Shown: positions 13,905-24,771, counted from the stretch's first letter. The stretch: 64,000 bases of DNA from Lachnospiraceae bacterium (GCA_017470735.1 JAFUYB010000052.1:1-64000), one strand, 5' to 3'. Numbers and translations: made by a program. Notes: generated from the sequence alone by a model not told the origin.

Positions 13905-14369
13905 ATGTCAAAAAAGACGGATTACGAAAAACGCACGGCGGAGTTTATCCAGCCGATTTTAGAGGAACTGGGATTTTCATTGTACGATCTCGAATATGTC
14001 AAAGAAGCAGGGGAATATTTTCTGCGGGCATACATCGACAAGCCGGACGGCATTACGATTGATGACTGCGTGACGGTCAGCAGGCGGATGAATGAGATTC
14101 TCGATAGGGAGGATTATATTGCTGACGCGTACACCTTTGAGGTCAGTTCGCCCGGCATAGAACGGCGGCTGCGGACAGATCAGCATTTTAAAGGCGCGGT
14201 TGGAGAGCTTGTCCGCCTGAAGCTTTATGCGGCAAAGGATGGAAAAAAAGAGTGGGACGGCATCTTAAAAGAAGCAGCCGAAGATACGGTCGTTTTGGAT
14301 TGTGAGGGGACGGAAATGACGATTCCGAAATCGGAGATCGCATCCGCGCATACCGTGTTTGACGGATAA
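13905..14369 (+). CDS. rimP: ribosome maturation factor RimP
   Basis: 154 residues, the usual length. The N-terminal domain contains LGFSLYDLEYVKEAGEYFLR then YIDKPDGITIDDC, and the region around EVSSPGIERRL is the RimP signature. It helps assemble the 30S subunit. It is the first gene of the rimP-nusA-infB translation/transcription cluster. No strong ribosome binding site is visible before the ATG. Confidence 0.95.
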   Translation: MSKKTDYEKRTAEFIQPILEELGFSLYDLEYVKEAGEYFLRAYIDKPDGITIDDCVTVSRRMNEILDREDYIADAYTFEVSSPGIERRLRTDQHFKGAVGELVRLKLYAAKDGKKEWDGILKEAAEDTVVLDCEGTEMTIPKSEIASAHTVFDG

Positions 14370-14476
14370 TTTTGACAGACAGACGATAAAGCCGGTAATG
14401 ACAGAAAAGCCGTGCATCATGACAGGATCCGCCAGGATGCATTTGGGAACGGTTTGAACACACCAGGGAGGAAGAC

Positions 14477-15679
14477 ATGGAGAATACGGAACTGCTGGAC
14501 GCCTTAAATCTTTTGGAGGCGGAGCGAAACATCAGCAAAGAGGTTTTACTCGAAGCGATCCAAAACGCACTGTTGATCGCATCCAAGAACCACTTCGGGA
14601 AAGCAGACAATATCGATGTGACGATCGATCCTGACACCTGCAATTACCATGTGATCGCCAAGAAGACGGTCGTCGATGAGGTTGAGGATGATCTGGAGCA
14701 GATTTCGCTTGCTGACGCGCATGAGATTGACGGAAGCTTTCAGGTCGGGGATGTGGTAGGCATCGAAATCGAATCCAAGGCATTCGGGCGCATCGCGACT
14801 GCGAGCGCGAAGAATGTCATTTTGCAGAAGATCCGTGAAGAGGAGCGCAAGTCCATCTTTGAGGAATTCGATGCAAAGAAGCACACGATCGTGACGGGTA
14901 TCGTCCAGCGCTTTATTGGGCGGAATATCAGCATTGACCTTGGCCATGCAGACGCGATGCTCAATGAAAATGAACAGATCCGCGGCGAGCATTACCGTCC
15001 GACGGACAGGATCAAGGTTTATATTTTAGATGTCAAGGACACTTTAAAAGGACCGCGTATCCGCGTATCCCGCACGCATCCGGATCTGGTGCGCTGCCTG
15101 TTTGAAGAAGAGGTGGCAGAGGTGCGTGAAGGCATCGTCGAGATCAAGGCGATCGCCAGGGAGGCAGGCAACCGTACCAAGATCGCTGTCTGGTCCAATG
15201 ATGAAAATGTGGATCCGGTCGGTGCATGCGTCGGCATGAACGGCAGCCGTGTCAATGCGGTTGTTTCCGAGCTGGGCAACGAGAAGATCGATATTACGAC
15301 ATGGAATGAAAATCCTGCGATGATGATCGAGAATGCGCTCTCCCCCGCGAAGGTTATTTCGGTTATTGCGGATTCTGATGAAAAGAGTGCAAAAGTAATC
15401 GTTCCGGATTACCAATTGTCGCTCGCCATCGGAAAGGAAGGACAGAATGCACGGCTTGCCGCGCGTCTGACAGGGTTCAAGATCGATATCAAGAGTGAGA
15501 CCCAGGCGCGTGAATCGGGTGAGTTTGACTTCCTGAATTATGATGATGACGAGTACTACGATGACGACGAATACTACGACGATGAATATTATGATGATGA
15601 CGAGTACGAGGATGAGGCTGCAGCAGAAGCCAGTGAAACGGCAGAGGCTGACGGCGCGCAGGAGGAGACAGAAGATTGA
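14477..15679 (+). CDS. nusA: transcription factor NusA
   Basis: 400 residues: N-terminal RNA-polymerase-binding domain (about 1-125), S1 domain (about 130-200), then two KH domains (about 200-350) including the GxxG-type motifs GMNGSR and GKEGQN. It modulates pausing, termination and antitermination. The C-terminus (from about 352) is an unusual low-complexity tail of Asp, Tyr and Glu repeats followed by an Ala/Glu stretch. AGGGAGG precedes the ATG. Its stop overlaps the next start by four bases. Confidence 0.95.
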   Translation: MENTELLDALNLLEAERNISKEVLLEAIQNALLIASKNHFGKADNIDVTIDPDTCNYHVIAKKTVVDEVEDDLEQISLADAHEIDGSFQVGDVVGIEIESKAFGRIATASAKNVILQKIREEERKSIFEEFDAKKHTIVTGIVQRFIGRNISIDLGHADAMLNENEQIRGEHYRPTDRIKVYILDVKDTLKGPRIRVSRTHPDLVRCLFEEEVAEVREGIVEIKAIAREAGNRTKIAVWSNDENVDPVGACVGMNGSRVNAVVSELGNEKIDITTWNENPAMMIENALSPAKVISVIADSDEKSAKVIVPDYQLSLAIGKEGQNARLAARLTGFKIDIKSETQARESGEFDFLNYDDDEYYDDDEYYDDEYYDDDEYEDEAAAEASETAEADGAQEETED

Positions 15680-16008
15680 CGCATGACAAAGTCCTGTCGA
15701 TGCTGTCTCTTGCCCACAAAGCCGGAAAGCTGAAAAGCGGTGAGTTTGCCGTTGAAAAGGCTGCGAAATCCAAGCAGGCACGGCTTGTGATCGTGGCAAA
15801 GGATGCTTCAGAGGGCACAAAGAAATCGTACAAAGATCTGTGCAGCCATTATCATGCTGTATACACCGAGTATGGTGACAAGGCAGCACTGGGACAGGCA
15901 ATCGGGAAAGAATTCCGGGCGGCGCTCGCCGTCTGTGATGAGAATTTCGCAAAGGAGATCACCGGACGGATGCAGGAGAAGTCCGACAGTGACGACGGAG
16001 GTAGATGA
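15676..16008 (+). CDS. L7Ae-family RNA-binding protein (YlxQ-like)
   Basis: A 110-residue L7Ae/L30e-fold protein (MLSLAHKAGKLKSGEFAVEK, ARLVIVAKDASEG). Relatives bind kink-turn RNA and sit between nusA and infB in Firmicutes. The only start that covers the domain is a TTG at 15676, overlapping the nusA stop (TTGA). The YlxR (DUF448) gene that usually lies between nusA and this gene is absent here. The next gene, infB, starts directly after the stop. Confidence 0.88.
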   Translation: MTHDKVLSMLSLAHKAGKLKSGEFAVEKAAKSKQARLVIVAKDASEGTKKSYKDLCSHYHAVYTEYGDKAALGQAIGKEFRAALAVCDENFAKEITGRMQEKSDSDDGGR

Positions 16009-18804
16009 ATGGCAAAGATGAGAGTGAACGAACTGGCAAAGGAGCTTGCCGTCCCGAACAAGGACATTTTGACGCTGCTCCATCAGAATGGTTTTGACGC
16101 AGTCAAGAGCCATTCGAGTAATATTGAAGACGATGCCATCAATCTGGTCAGGTCTCACTTCGGGAAGTCTGCCGGGGAACAGCCGGCGCCTGCACAGCCC
16201 AAGGCAGAGGCGAAACCGGCACCCGCTGCAGCTGCAGTGCCTGATGCTGCTGTAAAGCAGGAAATAGCGGAATCAAAACCGGCAGAGACGCCTGCCCAAA
16301 GCGCACCGGTTCAGCATAAAGAGACGCCTGCTCCCGCAAAGCCGGCACCCGCTGCGGGAAAAGAAGCACCGTCGGCAAAAGAGGGTGAAGCGGGAGAAAA
16401 ACGGGCGAAGCGTCCACGCCCGAAAAAGAAGAATATTACGACTGTTTTCAATATGAAATACTCCAGCCAGCAGGGCGGAGGCAGTGGACGAAGCAACGAT
16501 GCTAGAAGGCGTGAACGCAGCCGTTCCCGCCAGCAGGAGCATGATCCGCAGCGCCGTGGCGGCGTGCGGGGAATTATCCGTCCGCGTCCGGAAAGTGAGC
16601 GTACTGTGCGCCCGAAGGCGACACAGCCGAGACCGGATGAGGAGGAAATCATCATCCGTCCCGCTCAGGAGAAGACGGTGAATGAGCCAAAGAAAAAGCC
16701 TGCTGCTTTGCAGAATACCAATGCTGCACCGCAGCAGGACACCAAGCAGGCACCTGCAAAGAACAGCAATGACCGTCCGAAAAATGAGGAGCGCCGTGCG
16801 CCCAGACCGGAGAATCAGGCTCGGGGAGGACAGCAGCCTCAGGCATCTTCCAATGGAAGCAATGCCAACAAGTCCCAGCAGGGCAACAAGCCGGGCGGTA
16901 AGGATTCCGGAAAGAACCGGCGCAAGAAAAAAGGCGATGCTCTTGGCAAGAAAAAAGAGCGTTATGTCAATTTGGAGAAAAAAGAGCGCAACAAGCGTTC
17001 CAAGAATCAGAATAAGCAGCCGCAGGAGAGAAATTCTGAAGAAATCCTGACCCTGATCCTGCCGGAAAGGCTTACGATCAAGGAGCTGGCTGACAAGATC
17101 CAGGTCGCGCCGTCGGCTATCGTGAAAAAGCTTTTCATGAAAGGCACAATGGTGACGGTCAACCAGAGCATTGAATACGAGCAGGCAGAAGAGATTGCGT
17201 TGGAATTCAACTGCATCTGTGAGCCTGAAGAAAAGGTCGATGTCATTGCAGAACTGTTAAAAGAGGAAGAAGAAGATCCTACGACGATGGTGACGCGTCC
17301 GCCGGTTGTCTGCGTGATGGGTCATGTCGACCACGGAAAGACATCCCTTTTGGATGCGATCCGCGATACCCGCGTGACGGCAAGGGAAGCGGGCGGCATT
17401 ACGCAGAAGATTGGTGCGTATGTCGTATCGGTCAATGACCAGAACATTACTTTTTTGGATACGCCGGGTCACGAAGCATTCACGGCAATGCGTATGCGCG
17501 GAGCGAATTCAACGGACATCGCGATTCTCGTTGTTGCCGCGGACGACGGCGTGATGCCGCAGACGGTTGAGGCCATCAACCACGCAAAGGCGGCGGATAT
17601 TGAAATTATCGTGGCAATCAACAAGATTGATAAGCCTAATGCCAATATTGAGCGTGTCAAGCAGGAACTGTCAGAGTATGAACTGATTCCGACAGACTGG
17701 GGCGGAAGCACGGAGTTCGTGCCCGTATCCGCGCACACGCACGAGGGTATTGATGACCTGCTGGAGATGATCCTGCTGACATCTGAGGTATTGGAACTGA
17801 AATCCAATCCGAAGCGGAACGCGCGCGGTCTGGTCATTGAGGCGGAGCTGGATAAGGGACGCGGAGCTGTCGCAACGGTTCTGGTACAGAAGGGTACGCT
17901 GAAGGTCGGCGATCCGGTTGCGGCGGGAAGCTCTTTCGGGCGTGTCCGCGCGATGGTCAATGACAATGGCGAGAATGTCAAGACGGCTGGCCCGTCCGTG
18001 CCGGTAGAGATCTTCGGTCTGTCGGAGGTACCGAGGGCAGGTGAGATTTTCGTTTCCCTGGATTCTGAGAAAGAGGCGCGCAGCTTTGCGGAGACCTTTA
18101 TCAATGAGAACAAGAACCGCATGGTCGAAGAGTCCCGTATGAAGATGTCCCTTGATGATCTGTTTTCACAGATTCAGGCGGGCAATCTGAAGGAGCTGGA
18201 TATCATCGTCAAAGCGGATGTGCAGGGTTCGGTCGAGGCTGTCCGTCAGTCGCTGGAAAAGCTGTCCAACGATGAAGTTGTCGTTAAAGTCATCCACGGC
18301 GGCGTCGGGGCGATCACGGAGAGTGATGTAACCTTGGCTTCGGCATCCAATGCGATTATCATCGGTTTTAATGTCCGTCCCGATCCGGTGGCAAAGCAGA
18401 CGGCGGATCAGGAAGGCGTGGATGTACGGCTTTACAAGGTCATCTACAATGCGATCGAGGATGTGGAAGCCGCGATGAAGGGTATGCTTGAGCCTGTTTA
18501 TGAAGAAAAGGTGATCGGTCACGCCGAAGTACGCCAGATATTCAAATCATCGGATGTCGGCAACATTGCCGGTTCCTATGTGCTGGATGGTATGTTCCAG
18601 CGTGACTGCAAGATCCGCATTACCCGTGGCGAGGAGCAGATTTATGAGGGCTCTCTCAGCTCACTGAAGCGTTTCAAGGATGATGTCAAAGAGGTTAAGG
18701 CCGGCTACGAATGCGGTCTGGTGTTCGCAGGCTTTGACGCAATGGTCGAGGAAGACCAGATTGAGGCGTATATTATGGTAGAAGTGCCGAGGGACCGCTT
18801 ATGA
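16009..18804 (+). CDS. infB: translation initiation factor IF-2
   Basis: 931 residues. A long Ala/Pro/Lys- and Arg-rich N-terminal region (about 55-340) precedes the conserved IF2 N-domain, the GTPase domain with GHVDHGKT (about 437-444), DTPGHEAF and NKID, and the C-terminal fMet-tRNA-binding domain. It places initiator tRNA on the 30S subunit. The N-terminal linker is compositionally biased, as is common in the family. The rbfA start overlaps its stop (ATGA). Confidence 0.97.
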   Translation: MAKMRVNELAKELAVPNKDILTLLHQNGFDAVKSHSSNIEDDAINLVRSHFGKSAGEQPAPAQPKAEAKPAPAAAAVPDAAVKQEIAESKPAETPAQSAPVQHKETPAPAKPAPAAGKEAPSAKEGEAGEKRAKRPRPKKKNITTVFNMKYSSQQGGGSGRSNDARRRERSRSRQQEHDPQRRGGVRGIIRPRPESERTVRPKATQPRPDEEEIIIRPAQEKTVNEPKKKPAALQNTNAAPQQDTKQAPAKNSNDRPKNEERRAPRPENQARGGQQPQASSNGSNANKSQQGNKPGGKDSGKNRRKKKGDALGKKKERYVNLEKKERNKRSKNQNKQPQERNSEEILTLILPERLTIKELADKIQVAPSAIVKKLFMKGTMVTVNQSIEYEQAEEIALEFNCICEPEEKVDVIAELLKEEEEDPTTMVTRPPVVCVMGHVDHGKTSLLDAIRDTRVTAREAGGITQKIGAYVVSVNDQNITFLDTPGHEAFTAMRMRGANSTDIAILVVAADDGVMPQTVEAINHAKAADIEIIVAINKIDKPNANIERVKQELSEYELIPTDWGGSTEFVPVSAHTHEGIDDLLEMILLTSEVLELKSNPKRNARGLVIEAELDKGRGAVATVLVQKGTLKVGDPVAAGSSFGRVRAMVNDNGENVKTAGPSVPVEIFGLSEVPRAGEIFVSLDSEKEARSFAETFINENKNRMVEESRMKMSLDDLFSQIQAGNLKELDIIVKADVQGSVEAVRQSLEKLSNDEVVVKVIHGGVGAITESDVTLASASNAIIIGFNVRPDPVAKQTADQEGVDVRLYKVIYNAIEDVEAAMKGMLEPVYEEKVIGHAEVRQIFKSSDVGNIAGSYVLDGMFQRDCKIRITRGEEQIYEGSLSSLKRFKDDVKEVKAGYECGLVFAGFDAMVEEDQIEAYIMVEVPRDRL

Positions 18805-19190
18805 GACGGCGGAGTGTCAAGCTGGACCGGATCAATGAGGAGGTCTACCGGACGCTGTCGGATATCATCCGCAGCGAAGTTAAAGACCCGCGGATCAGTC
18901 CGATTACCAGCATTACCGGCGTAGAAGTGACCAATGATTTAAAGCAGGCAAAGGTGTATGTCAGCGTTTTCGGTGAGAATGATGCGTTAGATGAGACGAT
19001 GGAAGGGCTGAAAAGCTCTTCGGGGTTCATCCGTGGCAGGCTGGCAAAAGAGCTGAATCTGCGCAATACGCCCGAGCTTAAATTTCTGCCGGATGCCTCG
19101 ATTGCCTATGGGCTGAAAATGTCAAAAATGATTGATGAAGTGGTCGCGCGGGATGAGCGGGATCATGTGCCGGAGGATGAGGAGCAGTAA
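18801..19190 (+). CDS. rbfA: ribosome-binding factor A
   Basis: 129 residues with the RbfA KH-like fold ([20 protein letters not shown], then [20 protein letters not shown]). It supports 16S rRNA 5' end maturation. Its start overlaps infB by four bases. Confidence 0.95.
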   Translation: MRRRSVKLDRINEEVYRTLSDIIRSEVKDPRISPITSITGVEVTNDLKQAKVYVSVFGENDALDETMEGLKSSSGFIRGRLAKELNLRNTPELKFLPDASIAYGLKMSKMIDEVVARDERDHVPEDEEQ

Positions 19191-19276
19191 AATTTATCCG
19201 GCTTTTGGATCGTGGTAAAAAAGAAGCCTGCAGAATATCTGCTATGTGACGCGCAAGGAGCGTAAGGAGGAAGAGA

Positions 19277-20239
19277 ATGAGTCTGACGCTGGATAAGGTT
19301 TTAGAAGGGGCAAAGACCGTGGCGATTGCCGGTCATGTGCGCCCGGACGGAGACTGTGTCGGTTCGTGCATGGGACTGTACAATTACATTGACACCGTCT
19401 ATCCCGGGATTGAGGCGCAGGTGTATTTAGAGCCGATACCGGAGGTATACCGTTTCCTGAAAAATACGGACAAGGTAAAGGTCGTTTCGGGCAATGAACC
19501 GCAGTACGATCTGTTTATCTGCCTTGACTGCGGTGAGATCAGCAGGCTTGGAGCGGCAGGGGATATTTTTACAAATGCCAAGCGCACTTTCTGTGTGGAC
19601 CACCATATCAGCAAGCATGATTTCGCGGATGACAATTATGTCTTTCCAAAAGCCAGCTCGACAAGCGAGCTGCTCTGCGAGCTGATGGATATGGACAAGG
19701 TGACTAAGGAAACGGCGGAATGCCTGTATACGGGGATTGTGGATGATACCGGGGTCTTCCAATATGACTGCACTTCGTCTAAGACGATGAATACGGCTGG
19801 ATTGCTGATGGACAAGGGCATCAACTATTCGTCTCTGATTGAGCGGACTTTCTTTGAAAAGACTTATGCGCAGAACCGGATTTTAGCGGAAGCCCTGCTG
19901 ACCGCGAAGCTGCATGATGACGGCCGGATCATTTCGACATGGCTGTCCAAAGCCAAGATGGATGAGTACGGCGTAGAGGCTTCGGATACCGAAGGGATTG
20001 TCGAGCAGCTCCGTACTACGAAAGGCGTTGCTGTTGCTGTCTTTTTGCACGAGAATAATGACGGTACCTACAAGGGCAGCCTGCGGGCAAGTGTGGATGT
20101 CAATCTGGTCAACATCGCGGCGCTTTACGGAGGAGGCGGCCATGCAAAGGCGGCAGGATTTACGGCGACCGGTGATCCGGAGAGCGAGATCATTCCAAAG
20201 CTCCTGGAAGGAATCCGTAAGGAATTGTCACAGCTTTGA
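19277..20239 (+). CDS. nrnA: DHH-family oligoribonuclease NrnA-like
   Basis: 320 residues. Motifs are GHVRPDGDCVGS (metal site), DCG, the DHH motif in CVDHHIS, and the C-terminal DHHA1 motif GGGGHAKAAGF. It degrades nanoRNA and/or pAp or cyclic dinucleotide products. Its place between rbfA and truB is standard in Firmicutes. AAGGAGG precedes the ATG. Confidence 0.93.
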   Translation: MSLTLDKVLEGAKTVAIAGHVRPDGDCVGSCMGLYNYIDTVYPGIEAQVYLEPIPEVYRFLKNTDKVKVVSGNEPQYDLFICLDCGEISRLGAAGDIFTNAKRTFCVDHHISKHDFADDNYVFPKASSTSELLCELMDMDKVTKETAECLYTGIVDDTGVFQYDCTSSKTMNTAGLLMDKGINYSSLIERTFFEKTYAQNRILAEALLTAKLHDDGRIISTWLSKAKMDEYGVEASDTEGIVEQLRTTKGVAVAVFLHENNDGTYKGSLRASVDVNLVNIAALYGGGGHAKAAGFTATGDPESEIIPKLLEGIRKELSQL

Positions 20240-20282
20240 TGGTCATCTGAAAACATCTGAACCGTTGCATTTGAGGATGAAA

Positions 20283-21377
20283 ATGAAACAGGATTTTATT
20301 TACACCGGCTTCTTGAATATATATAAAGAAGCCGGTTTTTCGTCACATGATGTGGTAGCCAAACTGAGAGGGATACTGCATCAGAAAAAGATCGGTCATA
20401 CAGGAACCTTGGATCCGGATGCGGAGGGCGTGCTGCCTGTCGCGCTCGGCCGGGCGACAAAAGCGATTTCGCTGTTGGAAGATCACAGCAAAGGCTATGA
20501 TGTCCGCCTGCTTTTAGGTGTTAAGACAGATACTTATGATACGAGCGGGAGAGTTGCAGCGTCTGTGTTTCCGCTTTCAGATGGGATTGGTGAGGACGAT
20601 CGCTCTCCCGATGATAGTGACGGAAACGGTGCCGTCTGTACGGAATGGTATGAAAAATGGCGGACAGAAAAGATAAGGAATACGGCAGAAATCGAGAGAA
20701 CTTTGGGAATTTCCGAAAAGCAGGTTCGCGAGGCGATTCTTTCGTTTCAGGGGGATCTGATGCAGGTGCCGCCGATGTATTCCGCAAAAAAAGTGAATGG
20801 GAAACGGCTTTATGAGCTTGCAAGGGAAGGTATTGTCATCGAGCGGAAAGCCGTTCCGGTCCGCATAGACGGGATCAGTGATCTGAAGATCAGTCTGCCG
20901 GAGGCATCGTTCCATGTAGAATGCTCAAAAGGGACTTATATCCGCAGTCTTTGTCACGATATCGGAGAAAAACTTGGATGCGGTGGCTGTATGTCGAAGC
21001 TGGTCCGGACGAGGGCAGGGCAGTTTTCGATTGAGGATGCACATCGGTTGGATGAGATCCAAAGTATGATGGATGGTCTGAATGATCAACGGAACAGAGA
21101 AGAAACAGATGGAAAAACTAGCGGTCAAATAGAATCGACGATAGAAGGTTGGATTCTTCCAATCGACCATGCATTTTCTGATTTTCCGATGCTTTTAGTG
21201 AAAGACGAGTCAACTAAGAGGGCTCAAAATGGCAATCCGATTTCGCTTTCTGACCTCGAAAATCCGGAAGCGGCAAAAGCAAGCCAATTTCGAATTTATG
21301 TTTGTCAAAATAAGTTCCTCGGAATCTACGAATGGCGTGGTAAAAATTTATACCCAAGAAAGGTGTTTGCAGAGTGA
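20283..21377 (+). CDS. truB: tRNA pseudouridine-55 synthase TruB
   Basis: 364 residues. The catalytic Asp is in HTGTLDPDAEGVLPV; GDLMQVPPMYSAKKVNG and CSKGTYIRSLCHDIG are family signatures. It is longer than the usual roughly 300 residues because of an inserted segment (about residues 95-150, rich in Asp/Gly/Ser then basic) and a long charged stretch before the C-terminal domain. The ATG at 20283 is chosen for its spacing from GAGG; an ATG two codons earlier is too close. The ribF start overlaps its stop. Confidence 0.95.
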   Translation: MKQDFIYTGFLNIYKEAGFSSHDVVAKLRGILHQKKIGHTGTLDPDAEGVLPVALGRATKAISLLEDHSKGYDVRLLLGVKTDTYDTSGRVAASVFPLSDGIGEDDRSPDDSDGNGAVCTEWYEKWRTEKIRNTAEIERTLGISEKQVREAILSFQGDLMQVPPMYSAKKVNGKRLYELAREGIVIERKAVPVRIDGISDLKISLPEASFHVECSKGTYIRSLCHDIGEKLGCGGCMSKLVRTRAGQFSIEDAHRLDEIQSMMDGLNDQRNREETDGKTSGQIESTIEGWILPIDHAFSDFPMLLVKDESTKRAQNGNPISLSDLENPEAAKASQFRIYVCQNKFLGIYEWRGKNLYPRKVFAE

Positions 21378-22300
21378 AAATATTACATAGCTTCGATGAA
21401 TGTATCATCAACAAGTCTTCCGCGCTCACTGTCGGAAAATTCGATGGTTTACACATGGGTCATTATATTTTGATCGATCGAATTGTGCAAAAGAAAACTG
21501 AGGATTTTGTTGCTATAGCTGTTACCTTTGACAGACCACCCGACAATACTATTTCGGGAAGATTAGAGAAGGTTTTGATGTCCCAGGGAGAAAAAAGGGC
21601 GCTGATGGAGCATCACGGCGTGGATTTTTTGGTTGAACTGCCATTTGATGAGGCTTTTATGCGGATGAAACCAGAGGTTTTTATCCAAAATCTGACCGAA
21701 AAGCTTCATATGAAATACATGATCGTCGGGGATGATTTTACATTTGGCTATAAAGGGCAGGGAAATGCGTCATTTTTAGAGGAATTATCCGGCAGACTCG
21801 GCTTTTCTCTGGATGTCATTCCCAAGATCCGCAGCGGCAACCGGGAAATTTCAAGTACATATATAAGAGAAGAGATCGCGCAGGGTAATGTGGCGCACGC
21901 GAATGAGCTTTTGGGGTATTCTTACTTTATTATAGGGGATATCGTACACGGAAATCAGATCGGAAGCAGTAAAATAGGGCGTCCGACGATCAATATCGTT
22001 CCGCCGGAGGACAAGCTGCTGCCGCCAAACGGAGTTTATGTGACCGAGGTAGTGCTGTTGGGACGGACTTTTCATGGGGTGACCAATGTAGGATTGCGCC
22101 CGACTGTCCGGGAAGGGCACAAGCGGATCGGTGTCGAGACGCATATCCTTGATTTCACCGGTAATGTCTACGACAAACGGGCAAAAGTCATTTTTAAAGA
22201 GTTTTTGCGTCCCGAGAAACAATTTGAAACATTTGACGAACTGAAGGCACAGATTGAAAAAGATGTGCATACTACATATATTTATTTTAATCAAAAATAG
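21374..22300 (+). CDS. ribF: bifunctional riboflavin kinase/FAD synthetase
   Basis: 308 residues. The N-terminal nucleotidyltransferase half has VGKFDGLHMGHYILI and GDDFTFGYKGQGN; the C-terminal kinase half has GRPTINIVPP, NGVYVTEV and GVTNVGLRPTV. It makes FMN and FAD, needed by the flavoproteins in this window such as the Rnf subunits. It starts with GTG overlapping the truB stop (GTGA) and closes the nusA-infB operon. Confidence 0.95.
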   Translation: MKILHSFDECIINKSSALTVGKFDGLHMGHYILIDRIVQKKTEDFVAIAVTFDRPPDNTISGRLEKVLMSQGEKRALMEHHGVDFLVELPFDEAFMRMKPEVFIQNLTEKLHMKYMIVGDDFTFGYKGQGNASFLEELSGRLGFSLDVIPKIRSGNREISSTYIREEIAQGNVAHANELLGYSYFIIGDIVHGNQIGSSKIGRPTINIVPPEDKLLPPNGVYVTEVVLLGRTFHGVTNVGLRPTVREGHKRIGVETHILDFTGNVYDKRAKVIFKEFLRPEKQFETFDELKAQIEKDVHTTYIYFNQK

Positions 22301-22384
22301 ACGCGAAAGCCCACAATATCTTGTGTTGATTGATATACCCACCATTTTTATTACAAAAGTGTTACAATTCAACTAAATTTTTTG

Positions 22385-22414
22385 TTGACAAGGCTGTTTG
22401 ACTTCTACTATACT
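22385..22414 (+). promoter_or_regulatory. promoter of SH3/NlpC-P60 gene
   Basis: Perfect TTGACA (22385-22390), an 18-bp spacer and TATACT (22409-22414), about 75 bp before the start codon. Confidence 0.65.
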
Positions 22415-22489
22415 TCAAAACGATATTTTCCGTATGGGGCGGAGAATGATTGACAAAAACGGGTTGGATAGAAGGAGAGCCATACCGCT

Positions 22490-24598
22490 ATGAGAAACAG
22501 AATTGTCAGAGCTTTTGCCGTTTTAAGCTGCGGCTGCCTTTTGTTGGGCAACTGCGGAGCAGATCAGATCACAGTTGAAACGGGAACTGTTGAGATCAAA
22601 CTGACGGAAGCCGCGGCAGGATTGAGCGCGACTGCAGCCGTCAATTTCGATAAAGTGCTTCAAAAGGCAGAAGAACAAGGGCTTTTAGATGTCAATGGCC
22701 AGGCCGATCAAATGCTGCGGATGCTGCAGGAGACAGAGCTTGCCAATATGCCGGCAGAAGAAGCTCTGGCAAAGGAAGAGGATGACGCTTCTGTTGTTGT
22801 GGCTCAAAAAGCGGATTCAGAGGATGAGTCTGCCCTTTCGGACGATTCGGATAATACTAATAAAAATAACGAGAATGCTGAAGCTGACGAAAATTCTGAT
22901 AAAACGGTTCGGGACAACACTGAAACTGACGAAAATTCCGACATAGCGGTTCGGGACAACAAAGATTCGGACAATAAAACGGATTCGGATCTGAATAGCG
23001 AAAATTCTGATAAAGATAAAAAGGCCGAGAAAAATTCTGACACTTACGGTTATAAGAATATCGGTATCGCCAATGTCCGCACATCCTTGAATGTAAGGGA
23101 TGGCGCGTCGATCAAGGCAAGGCGGATCGGCAGCATGCAGCCGGATTCTGCCTGCGAGATCAAGGGCTATGAGGGCGATTGGGCGAAGATTAAATCAGGC
23201 GATGTGACCGGATATGTCATGTCGTCTTATCTTTTGGTGGACGAAGAGGCGCAGCAGCGGGCAGATCTTTTGATGTCTGATTCCGTGACCGTCAACGCTG
23301 ATGTACTGCGCGTGCGTGAAAGTGCGAGCATCAACAGCCGTATCATTACAAGGGTAAATAGCGGAACGAAGCTCGTTTTGGCGGATTCAGAGGATGGGTC
23401 TGCCCAAAATTCCGCGGTCAAACAGGAACAATCCGGAGCCCCGCCGGGCGAAGAGTCTGATCCGGCGGCCGAAGTCGTTAAAAATCAGGACAATCCGGAT
23501 GATTTTGCAGTAGTTAAAGTAAAAGAACCTAAAAATATTGAAGTGGCAGAGAAATCTCCGCCGGATGAAGATGCCTTTGAGGAGGCGTCCGATGTCCACG
23601 CGGATGAAATCGGAGACAATGGCTGGGTAGAAATTGAATTATCGAACGGCCGTCTCGGATATGTATCTACAGATTATGTCGAAATTTCGACGGAATTGGC
23701 AACAGCAGCGGCATTATACGCACCGGATCCGATCGATGAGGTGAATCCTGCCGTGAATGTGGCGGATGTGACGGTATCCGAGAATGTGACCGTGGCAACA
23801 GAGACGGTACAAGATGATGTTTCCGCAGATACCGGGGATTCTGGCGGAAATAATGAAGATAGCGATCCCGGGGGAGGAGCGTCGGAAGACGACCCTGGAA
23901 TTGCGGAAGCCCCCGAAGCAGAAGCTGACGGGGGCGACGCAGATGTGACGGATTCGGAAAATACGGATTCGTCGGATGATGGTTCAGAGCTCACAGAAGA
24001 TGAGCAGACAGATAAAACAGACACAGAAGAAAGCGAGGATTCCCAAAAATCCGATAAAGACGGCAAAAAGAATCATAAGGATAAGACAGACGGGGATTCG
24101 GATGCCGGAAAAGAAACACAGGCACAAGAGGATTCCGGTTCAGTTGATGATACGCAAACGGATGCAGATGTTCCCGAAGATACTGCGGATGCCGTACCGG
24201 AAGAAAGTGCCGAGACGGCACCGGTCGCACCGGCTGGGAATGCAGGAACGACAGATCCGGCTTCTTTTGCAATGCAGTTTTTGGGAAATCCCTATGTCTG
24301 GGGCGGAAGCAGCCTGACAAACGGGGCTGACTGTTCCGGGTTTGTTATGTCGGTTTACGCGAACTATGGCATTGCGCTGCCGCATTCGTCGGCGGCGCAG
24401 GCTAATTATGGCACGCCGATTTCAGCGGCGGAAGCAGTGCCGGGTGATCTGTTCTTTTATGGCAGCGGAACGATCAACCATGTCGGGATTTATGTCGGCA
24501 ACGGCCAGATCATTCATGCCAGCAATAAACGCACGGGAATCAAGCTTTCTAGTGCGTATTATCAGGCACCGGTGCGTGTGACACGGCTGATGAACTAG
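22490..24598 (+). CDS. secreted SH3 and NlpC/P60 peptidoglycan hydrolase
   Basis: 702 residues. An N-terminal hydrophobic signal (about 1-25) directs export. Acidic Asn/Asp/Glu/Ser repeats (about 95-185) precede a bacterial SH3 domain (about 185-255, NVRTSLNVRDGAS). A second SH3 domain begins near 260 (DVLRVRESASINSR) but is interrupted by a low-complexity insert of about 80 residues before its last strands (NGWVEIELSNGRLGYVSTDY). A long acidic linker leads to the NlpC/P60 domain (about 585-702) with Cys615, His664 and His676. It probably cleaves peptide stems in the cell wall, perhaps during division or spore formation. Confidence 0.9.
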   Translation: MRNRIVRAFAVLSCGCLLLGNCGADQITVETGTVEIKLTEAAAGLSATAAVNFDKVLQKAEEQGLLDVNGQADQMLRMLQETELANMPAEEALAKEEDDASVVVAQKADSEDESALSDDSDNTNKNNENAEADENSDKTVRDNTETDENSDIAVRDNKDSDNKTDSDLNSENSDKDKKAEKNSDTYGYKNIGIANVRTSLNVRDGASIKARRIGSMQPDSACEIKGYEGDWAKIKSGDVTGYVMSSYLLVDEEAQQRADLLMSDSVTVNADVLRVRESASINSRIITRVNSGTKLVLADSEDGSAQNSAVKQEQSGAPPGEESDPAAEVVKNQDNPDDFAVVKVKEPKNIEVAEKSPPDEDAFEEASDVHADEIGDNGWVEIELSNGRLGYVSTDYVEISTELATAAALYAPDPIDEVNPAVNVADVTVSENVTVATETVQDDVSADTGDSGGNNEDSDPGGGASEDDPGIAEAPEAEADGGDADVTDSENTDSSDDGSELTEDEQTDKTDTEESEDSQKSDKDGKKNHKDKTDGDSDAGKETQAQEDSGSVDDTQTDADVPEDTADAVPEESAETAPVAPAGNAGTTDPASFAMQFLGNPYVWGGSSLTNGADCSGFVMSVYANYGIALPHSSAAQANYGTPISAAEAVPGDLFFYGSGTINHVGIYVGNGQIIHASNKRTGIKLSSAYYQAPVRVTRLMN

Positions 24599-24652
24599 AT
24601 AGAATTCGATATATGTGTTGTTAGATATCATGCGTTTTTGGTGAAGTTTTGG

Positions 24653-24681
24653 TTTACTTAGGCGCCAAGTTGTGGTATATT
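24653..24681 (+). promoter_or_regulatory. rpsO promoter
   Basis: TTTACT (24653-24658), a 17-bp spacer and TATATT (24676-24681), about 90 bp before rpsO. The leader could hold an S15 autoregulatory structure, which I cannot confirm by eye. Confidence 0.55.
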
Positions 24682-24771
24682 ACTTTGCGTTGCATAAATT
24701 TACCCCTGGTTCGGTCAGCGGAAAGCCAGCCCTGACCTGATTTGGGGCGGATCATTTAAGGAGGCAGAATT

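Noticed and set aside
13882-13905. TTGACA just before rimP as a promoter
   Set aside because: It lies too close to the start codon, and no -10 box is at a workable distance before the ATG.
15044-15952. Long minus-strand open frames opposite nusA, infB and pnp
   Set aside because: They mirror strongly conserved genes on the other strand, have no ribosome binding sites and show no recognisable domain.
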